From assembly GCA_964653095.1 (NCBI GenBank), contig CAZZEH010000012.1:1-64000 (forward strand): a stretch of DNA of 64,000 nucleotides. The letters run 5' to 3'. The notes beneath the pieces are model-generated. The model worked only from the letters and a program-made list of their open reading frames with translations, ran no database searches and had not been told where the DNA came from. The stretch is from JAMLHH01 sp964653095. Lineage in GTDB: Bacteria; Bacteroidota; Bacteroidia; Chitinophagales; JADIYW01. This document shows positions 58,421 to 64,000 of this stretch, in pieces. Position 1 is the stretch's first letter. Each line of letters starts with the position of its first letter. The position numbers and the translations under genes are program-made.

Positions 58421-60859
58421 CTAAAATTCGATATCCAGTCTGAGTGTGTAAGACATTGGAGCCTCGACCATGCCCGGACGGATAGAATACTCTCTGTTAG
58501 CTACGTTTTTCATGATAGCTGAAAGTTTATATTTGTTTTTGTTGCGAAGGAAAGTATATCCTGCCCGCAAGTCCAGAATAAAATCACCTTTATGTTGCTT
58601 TTTCTGTGCTAAATCTTCCCAATTCTTCTTCAGTCTGGTTTCTCGGTATTCAATCAGACCCGGAATGAATGAGGTAAACATCATATCTATATTCTCCATA
58701 AAGCTGAAATGTCTTGCAGACACCCCAAAATCAATACTTCCGGCTCCTGCTATAAAGCTGATATCCCAAGCTCCTGTAAAGACGTGGCGAAATCTGTATT
58801 TCAGTACATTATAATCTGTCAGACTGCTTTGGTCTTCCTTCACTTTATCCCAATCCAAATATTTTGGACTGATGAACGTATAGCCTATCATAGCTGTAGT
58901 AGGAAATTTTCCTCCAATCTTGCCTTCCCCCATGATAGAAGTTTCCACACCTAAAATCTGAGTGTTTCCCACGTTCTGAGAATTAAAACCTACCAAATAA
59001 GGCTGTACGTCATAGGAAGGATTAAACTCCATCATATCGTGATATCGATTAATAAATCCTGCTACATCTAAGAATGCATTAAATTTACCCATTTTCACTC
59101 CCTGTTTTATACCAATCTCTCCACTTATCCCGGTCTCGGAAGTCAAGCTCGGGTTTGGAGCGATTAACACACCTCCGTCATCACCCAATGCTGTAGAAAC
59201 AAATTTTTCGGCCACGGTAGGAAATCGGAAGCCTTGTCCAAAAGAAGCCCTCAGAAAAGTAAACTCTGCCGGCTGGTAGTTCACACCTGCACGAAAAACC
59301 GGTTTAGTTTCCGCATCCGTATCTGAAATCATAAAGTTTTCTATCCGACCGCCCAAAGAAATATTCAGCTTATTGAAAAATTTCTTATCTAATTGAAGAT
59401 ATGCGGCGAAATTTCTGCCCGTAAAATCTTCTTTCCCGTCAGGTCTTCTGTAGAGAGGCGCATGTACGGTAATATAGCTTCCCACACCTCCGGTGGTCAG
59501 AGTAAAGTTAATGTCCTCCCATCTTTTCTGATATTGATATTCTCCGTAAAAAAAGTTAGAGTAATTACCCTGATCATTGGTATTGTCATTATTCACTTTA
59601 TACCAGCGGGCTAAAATTTTATGTTTATTCCCTTTTTCATCTTGGTAATTAAAAAATGGGTCTATGGTGACTCTCAGCTGACCGGTTACAGTAGGAACAC
59701 CGAGCAGCGATGCAGGTAAATATTTGTTGATGGACTCATGTCCGTTCCACAGAAAAAAGGAACCGTTTTCCCCCACTTGCAGATTACCATTTAATCCAAT
59801 ATTTACATTTTCGTTAAAACGGTATCTGGTTTGTATGCTTAATCGGCCTCTGTGCTCAAAATCGCCATATCTAAATCCGGCGGAAGTACTAATCTGACTT
59901 CCTATGACCAAATCAAATTTCCCAAACTTTTGTCTGTGCCCAAAAGAGATTCCTGCGTCATACGGTCTTTTTACTCTTTTGGGATCCGTATATGAATACT
60001 CTCCTGTAGAGGAATCGTATTGTACCAAAGCCGAATTATTGGATAATGCGTAAAATTCCCCGGCGTCTAAATTCCACCAATCTCCTCTGGTGCCGTCGTA
60101 GGTTTTGGGATTGGCATATTGGGTTCCCCAAACCGAGATTTTTGTAAGCGGCTCATTTGTTGGATATGCGGTCCGCACGTTGATGATTCCGTTCATGGCG
60201 GACGAACCGTACAGAGCAGAGGCAGCGCCTTTGATTACTTCTATTTGCCCTATGTTTTCAGTAGGAATAGAGGACCAGTTGGGCATACCCGCATCGGCCT
60301 GAAGAATAGGTAAATCATCTAACAAGACCAACACTCTTGAACCTGCGCCATAAGAATAGCCCGCACCTCCCCGAATATTAACCTGCCTGTCGATGACTGC
60401 CACTCCCGGGTTTCTTTCCACTGCATTGTCAATAGTCACTAAGTTTTGGTTCTCGATAAAGTTAGGCTTAATTACGTCCAAAGAAACCGTTTCTTCACCC
60501 AGTTTCTTTTCAAATTTACTGGCAGAGACTACCACCGTTTCCAATAATGAAATCTCTTCCTGTAAGGTTACATTAAGCTCTTTAGTTTCACCGTCCGCCA
60601 GACTGATTCTCATTTCTCTGGTTTCATATCCGAGATAGGAGAACACTAATGTATGCGTACCGGAAGATATTTTGAAAATATAATCTCCGTCAATTCCTGT
60701 GGACACTCCGTTGGTGGTGCCTTTCTCCACTACGTTCACTCCGAAAAGCTCTTCATCTGTGACCGCATCCCGAACCACACCTTTGATTGTGGAGTTTTGA
60801 CCCATTGCCTGGGTGACGGTATATAGAAATACAATAGTGAGTAATAATTTACTTTTCAT
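58421..60859 (-). CDS. TonB-dependent outer-membrane receptor
   Basis: 812 residues. A signal peptide (1-20) precedes a carboxypeptidase-like regulatory domain (about 22-105; G-V-V-R-D-A-V-T-D-E-E-L-F-G-V-N-V is the start), then a plug (about 115-235) with I-R-G-G-A-G-Y-S-Y-G and E-V-I-K-G-A-A-S-A-L-Y-G, and a 22-strand barrel ending D-I-E-F. Substrate unknown; I see no cobalamin or other riboswitch upstream, so the domain content alone does not tell. A 188-residue lipoprotein gene lies upstream on the same strand, separated by a terminator. Confidence 0.93.
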   Translation of the reverse strand: MKSKLLLTIVFLYTVTQAMGQNSTIKGVVRDAVTDEELFGVNVVEKGTTNGVSTGIDGDYIFKISSGTHTLVFSYLGYETREMRISLADGETKELNVTLQEEISLLETVVVSASKFEKKLGEETVSLDVIKPNFIENQNLVTIDNAVERNPGVAVIDRQVNIRGGAGYSYGAGSRVLVLLDDLPILQADAGMPNWSSIPTENIGQIEVIKGAASALYGSSAMNGIINVRTAYPTNEPLTKISVWGTQYANPKTYDGTRGDWWNLDAGEFYALSNNSALVQYDSSTGEYSYTDPKRVKRPYDAGISFGHRQKFGKFDLVIGSQISTSAGFRYGDFEHRGRLSIQTRYRFNENVNIGLNGNLQVGENGSFFLWNGHESINKYLPASLLGVPTVTGQLRVTIDPFFNYQDEKGNKHKILARWYKVNNDNTNDQGNYSNFFYGEYQYQKRWEDINFTLTTGGVGSYITVHAPLYRRPDGKEDFTGRNFAAYLQLDKKFFNKLNISLGGRIENFMISDTDAETKPVFRAGVNYQPAEFTFLRASFGQGFRFPTVAEKFVSTALGDDGGVLIAPNPSLTSETGISGEIGIKQGVKMGKFNAFLDVAGFINRYHDMMEFNPSYDVQPYLVGFNSQNVGNTQILGVETSIMGEGKIGGKFPTTAMIGYTFISPKYLDWDKVKEDQSSLTDYNVLKYRFRHVFTGAWDISFIAGAGSIDFGVSARHFSFMENIDMMFTSFIPGLIEYRETRLKKNWEDLAQKKQHKGDFILDLRAGYTFLRNKNKYKLSAIMKNVANREYSIRPGMVEAPMSYTLRLDIEF

Positions 60860-60947
60860 ATTTTAAACGATTTGATGAATAAAAGTATTTATCACACTTT
60901 TAGAATTTTGATAAAATCTTGCAACTTCCCCCAGTGGGTCTGACAGT

Positions 60948-60982
60948 TAAAAAAAGCCTTGTCGTTTGGACAAGGCTTTTTT
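60948..60982 (-). terminator. Rho-independent terminator of the 188-residue lipoprotein gene
   Basis: GCCTTGTC (60,956-60,963) pairs with GACAAGGC (60,969-60,976) around GTTTG, with A and T runs on either side. Confidence 0.9.
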
Positions 60983-60995
60983 ATAAACTGTACTC

Positions 60996-61562
60996 TTAAT
61001 TAGTTTTTACAAAATCTCCTTTTGTTAAAATAGTCAGAGGAATGCTTACTCCGGCTACCTCCTGAGCAGAAAGAGACAGCCTGACATCCACCACTGTTCC
61101 AATTTCGTTGGAGCCAATAATGACGTCATTGCTTGTTTTAATTCTTGCTTTTTTAGCTTCTACAGCTTTCCCCAAAACAAGTACGTCATATTTGATTTCC
61201 GGAATCGAAAACCTGTTATTTCCGGTGACTTTACCATCCACATTAATAGCCAACAACTCAGAATGTACTTTAACAACGCCGTTTTCAACTTTTAGAGTAA
61301 GGGTATCATCAAACCCTTTAGTCAGGTCAACAGGCACGACGGTTCCATCTTCTAAAGTGTCTCCCGGCAATGATTCCGATAGGATTTTTAAAAGAGCATC
61401 CGGAATATTCGTAAACTTATGTACACCGACAAATGTACCATCCAGGTTTTCCGTATTGAAAGAATCCTTGTTGTCGTCTTTGTCTTTACTGCATGACACA
61501 GCTACAGTCAGTCCAAAAACTGCCAAAAGCAGCATTAAAAAGTTTAGTTTGAGTGTTTTCAT
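60996..61562 (-). CDS. Calycin-like lipoprotein, unknown function
   Basis: 188 residues, lipobox V-S-C (C24). The mature part begins with an acidic linker, then a beta-rich domain (G-T-F-V-G-V-H-K-F, then alternating strands), layout like Bacteroidota calycin-like lipoproteins. No motif gives a function. It sits 136 bp upstream of the TonB receptor gene but is followed by a strong terminator, so they are likely separate transcripts. Confidence 0.75.
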   Translation of the reverse strand: MKTLKLNFLMLLLAVFGLTVAVSCSKDKDDNKDSFNTENLDGTFVGVHKFTNIPDALLKILSESLPGDTLEDGTVVPVDLTKGFDDTLTLKVENGVVKVHSELLAINVDGKVTGNNRFSIPEIKYDVLVLGKAVEAKKARIKTSNDVIIGSNEIGTVVDVRLSLSAQEVAGVSIPLTILTKGDFVKTN

Positions 61563-61780
61563 AAACTGATTTTTTAGATTTATTTATAAGCAAACATAAA
61601 CATTTTGATATAATACCTTTTAAATGAGTCCATGTTTTTTTCCACAGTAGGCGTAATTTGGATTGATTAAAGATGGGAGATACTGTAACTGTTGAGTTTA
61701 AGTTAGAAGTACCTAATATAATGTTGATAAAAGTCAAACCTATTTTAAAAATGAACAGAAAAGAAATGAAATGAGTTTGT

Positions 61781-61788
61781 TATATTTG
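61781..61788 (+). promoter_or_regulatory. -7 promoter box TATATTTG of the aldehyde dehydrogenase gene
   Basis: A perfect TAnnTTTG, leaving a leader of about 47 bases before the ATG at 61842. Confidence 0.5.
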
Positions 61789-61841
61789 TATATACCGCAT
61801 AAGTAAATTGATCATACACCTAACCTAAAAATACACTAATT

Positions 61842-63248
61842 ATGACAACGACCACTTTATCTGCTACAGCTTTTGATGCAAAAGCTATTGTACAGAAACA
61901 AAGAGATTTTTTCAATACAGGTCAGACCAAATCGGTTGATTTCAGGATACAGCAACTGAAAAAACTCAGAGCAATCATTGTGGAGAATGAACGCAATATC
62001 ATTCAGGCGCTCTACGACGATTTGAGAAAGTCAGATTTAGAAGCCTACGCCACAGAGATTGGCATTGTGCTGGCTGAAATTGATTTTACGCTTAAGAATA
62101 TTAAAAAATGGTCTAAGCCTGAACGGGTGAGCACGCCAATTTTTCACCAGCTTGCCACAAGTTGGCGTTATCCCGAGCCTTACGGCGTGACGTATATTAT
62201 TGCTCCCTGGAATTATCCGTTCCAATTACTTGTGGCTCCGATGATTGGAGCTATTGCGGCCGGCAATACGGTAGTGTTAAAACCTTCGGAGGTTTCTGCC
62301 CATACAGCCAAGTTGATATATGATATGTTTAACGGAGTTTTTGACGAAGGTTTTGTGAAAGTAATATTGGGTGCGGTAGAAGAGAGTAAAGCTATGTTGG
62401 AACAGCGCTTTGATTATATCTTTTTTACAGGGGGAACAGAAATAGGCCGTTATGTGTATCAGGCAGCCGCCCGTTTTATCACTCCGGTTACATTGGAGTT
62501 GGGAGGTAAAAGTCCGTGTATAGTAGATGAAGATATTCAGCTGACACATACTTCACGAAGAATCCTTTGGGGCAAGTTTACAAATGCCGGACAAACGTGC
62601 GTGGCTCCGGATTATCTCCTGGTGAACAGAAAGGTGAAAGATAAACTCCTGACTAAAATGAAAGAGCATCTTCATGATTTTTACGGAGACAATCCTGCGA
62701 CAAGCCCGGATTACGGAAGAATTATTTCTGACAGGCACTTTGACCGGATAAAAAGTATGATTGATCCTGAAAAAGTGATTCTTGGAGGTGAAACCAATAA
62801 AGAGGACCGCTATATTGCTCCAACTATTGTAGAAGGAGTTTCTTTGGATGACCGAGTCATGCAGGAGGAAATTTTTGGTCCTGTGTTGCCAATAATTGAA
62901 TATGACACGCTGGATGAGGCAATAAGTTACATCAAACAATTTGAAAAGCCGTTGGCCTTGTATATCTATTCTCAAAATTCCAATGTACAGGAAAAAATAA
63001 TGAACGAAGTGCCTTTCGGCGGTGGGTGTATCAATGAGTCTGTCATGCACGTAGGTCAGGGGCAACTTCCGTTTGGAGGAGTAGGAGAGAGCGGGATTGG
63101 AAGTTATCACGGAAAATCTTCTTTTGAGACATTCTCACATTACAAGAGTGTGCTAAAAAAATCTACTCTGACGGATATGCCGATTAAATATCCTCCGTAT
63201 AAGAATAATATGGGCATCATCAAGAAATTGATGACATGGTTTGCGTAA
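61842..63248 (+). CDS. Aldehyde dehydrogenase family protein
   Basis: 468 residues. Oxidises an aldehyde to the acid with NAD(P)+. P-W-N-Y-P-F (about 124-129), K-P-S-E (about 147), F-T-G-G-T-E-I-G-R (about 195-203), catalytic Glu in E-L-G-G-K-S-P and catalytic Cys in N-A-G-Q-T-C-V-A are intact. Two C-terminal helices with a hydrophobic end resemble class 3, membrane-associated fatty aldehyde dehydrogenases. A likely role is the oxidation of medium- or long-chain aldehydes. Confidence 0.92.
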   Translation: MTTTTLSATAFDAKAIVQKQRDFFNTGQTKSVDFRIQQLKKLRAIIVENERNIIQALYDDLRKSDLEAYATEIGIVLAEIDFTLKNIKKWSKPERVSTPIFHQLATSWRYPEPYGVTYIIAPWNYPFQLLVAPMIGAIAAGNTVVLKPSEVSAHTAKLIYDMFNGVFDEGFVKVILGAVEESKAMLEQRFDYIFFTGGTEIGRYVYQAAARFITPVTLELGGKSPCIVDEDIQLTHTSRRILWGKFTNAGQTCVAPDYLLVNRKVKDKLLTKMKEHLHDFYGDNPATSPDYGRIISDRHFDRIKSMIDPEKVILGGETNKEDRYIAPTIVEGVSLDDRVMQEEIFGPVLPIIEYDTLDEAISYIKQFEKPLALYIYSQNSNVQEKIMNEVPFGGGCINESVMHVGQGQLPFGGVGESGIGSYHGKSSFETFSHYKSVLKKSTLTDMPIKYPPYKNNMGIIKKLMTWFA

Positions 63249-63383
63249 ATTAAACTTCGCAAGCTTTTATATTACACTTTTATATACTTTTGAAGTATTG
63301 TCAAAAGAATCATTTGAATTGGACGGTTTCAGCTCAAAAACCTGTCTGGCGTCAGCCGCAAACCGGATAGAACGGAGTATCAT

Positions 63384-63404
63384 CCCGATGAGGAACGAAT
63401 CGGG
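63384..63404. repeat. Inverted repeat after the aldehyde dehydrogenase gene
   Basis: CCCGAT (63,384-63,389) and ATCGGG (63,399-63,404) form the core of a repeat-like stretch (63,360-63,440) that also carries CGCAGTGATAGCCGGATAG. It could be a weak hairpin or a member of a dispersed repeat family. Confidence 0.4.
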
Positions 63405-63473
63405 AAAGACGCAGTGATAGCCGGATAGAAAACGGCTCTGCTTTGGCAATCAGTTGCCCTAATTATGTAAAAA

Positions 63474-64000
63474 TCAATCTTTTGACGGGATTGGCTTTAA
63501 ACCTCTTTTTTCCAACAGAGGTTCAATGCTCGGTTCCTGTCCCCGGAAGCGGATGTAGAGTTTCATGGGGTCTTCTGTGCCTCCTCTTTCCAAAATATTT
63601 TTTCGATAGGAGTTTGCTGTAGCTGAATCGAATATTCCTTTCTCCCGAAAGAGTGCGAATGCGTCGGCATCCAACATTTCAGACCAGATATAACTGTAAT
63701 AACCTGCCGAATAACCTCCTGAAAATATATGATTGTAATAGGTGCTTCGATATCTTGGCGGAATGGCTTCCGTGAGCTGTATCGCACCCATAACATCTTT
63801 CTCAAACTGAGTGATATCGCTAATGCGGGACCCGGAAGGGAGGGTGTGATAATGCATGTCCAAAATCGCCGCTGCAAGGTATTCGGTCGTTCTGAATCCC
63901 TGATTAAATTTACCCGCCCGTTCGTATTTTTGAATCAGTGAATCGGGGATAGCTTCATTGGTTTCATAATGTCGGGCAAACTCTTTCATAAAGTCAGCGT
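63474..64000 (-). CDS. M3 family metallopeptidase (peptidyl-dipeptidase Dcp-like), C-terminal part
   Basis: Only the C-terminal 175 or so residues are in the window; the frame continues past the right edge (A-D-F precedes the first internal Met). Features of M3 thimet-oligopeptidase-like enzymes: F-A-R-H-Y-E-T-N, F-N-Q-G-F-R-T-T-E-Y-L-A-A, F-S-G-G-Y-S-A-G-Y-Y-S-Y-I-W-S-E with the conserved Tyr/Gly patch that binds substrate, and R-G-G-T-E-D-P near the end. The HExxH motif lies beyond the window. Likely a peptidyl-dipeptidase. Confidence 0.88.
   Translation of the reverse strand, partial: ADFMKEFARHYETNEAIPDSLIQKYERAGKFNQGFRTTEYLAAAILDMHYHTLPSGSRISDITQFEKDVMGAIQLTEAIPPRYRSTYYNHIFSGGYSAGYYSYIWSEMLDADAFALFREKGIFDSATANSYRKNILERGGTEDPMKLYIRFRGQEPSIEPLLEKRGLKPIPSKD

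Noticed and set aside
60860..60995. Cobalamin or TPP riboswitch ahead of the TonB receptor
   Set aside because: Only 136 bp is available, which is largely a terminator of the upstream gene, with no matching consensus.

Overview
The window is a chromosomal segment of a Bacteroidota bacterium. The evidence is type IX secretion sorting domains on two surface proteins, a fused CcoN-CcoO cbb3 oxidase, SPII lipoproteins, a TonB receptor with an N-terminal carboxypeptidase-like domain, BT_3928 and DUF1599 family genes, and promoters of the TAnnTTTG type with no clear Shine-Dalgarno sites. The exact genus cannot be read from the sequence. I saw no rRNA, tRNA or CRISPR array.

Layout. (1) 0.2-8.7 kb: a complete cbb3-type cytochrome oxidase cluster (ccoI-ccoS-ccoNO-ccoQ-ccoP-ccoG-fixH and a metal-transport-like membrane protein) behind two Crp/Fnr-type palindromes. 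(2) 8.8-16.2 kb: small membrane protein, SDR oxidoreductase, DsbA/FrnE-like protein, U32 protein with an adjacent ferredoxin, M16 protease lipoprotein, DinB protein. (3) 16.3-20 kb: aroC, then accessory DNA: an antitoxin/PIN toxin pair, an AAA/DUF4143 ATPase with an unusual repeated operator, and a decayed transposase. (4) 20-22.5 kb: DUF4349 lipoprotein, methyltransferase-like membrane protein, lipoate ligase. (5) 22.6-35.7 kb: a long minus-strand surface-protein region with a BspA-like repeat protein, a 2036-residue C39-like peptidase/adhesin, a lipase-like lipoprotein and several unknown envelope proteins; a 49-bp direct repeat flanks the upper part. (6) 35.9-50 kb: an XRE regulator, then mostly housekeeping genes (hisB, aroK, a permease, BT_3928, DUF1599, acyltransferase, fsa, hisA, hisF, two amino-acid transporters, aroQ, DUF1573). 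(7) 50-58.2 kb: aminotransferase, acyltransferase, DUF255 protein and a cysM-mec-cysO-moeZ cysteine operon. (8) 58.4-64 kb: TonB receptor, small lipoprotein, aldehyde dehydrogenase, and the C-terminal part of an M3 peptidase that runs off the window.

The most striking element is the leader of the cysteine operon (57,977-58,190, minus strand). A consensus -7 box lies 4 nt before the ATG of a 22-codon open reading frame with five consecutive Cys codons. It is followed by a GCGAGGT segment that is exactly complementary to the left arm of a Rho-independent terminator, which sits just before cysM. This has all the parts of a cysteine-responsive, ribosome-mediated attenuator. The operon encodes a ubiquitin-like sulfur carrier (CysO type) whose Gly-Gly is followed by ten more residues, and a JAMM protease that could remove them.

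Other structure beyond genes includes families of dispersed REP-like repeats (one inverted pair brackets the APC permease gene), a nearly identical segment of about 395 bp shared by the ends of the two T9SS cargo genes, and several -7 boxes so close to start codons that leaderless or nearly leaderless mRNAs are likely.
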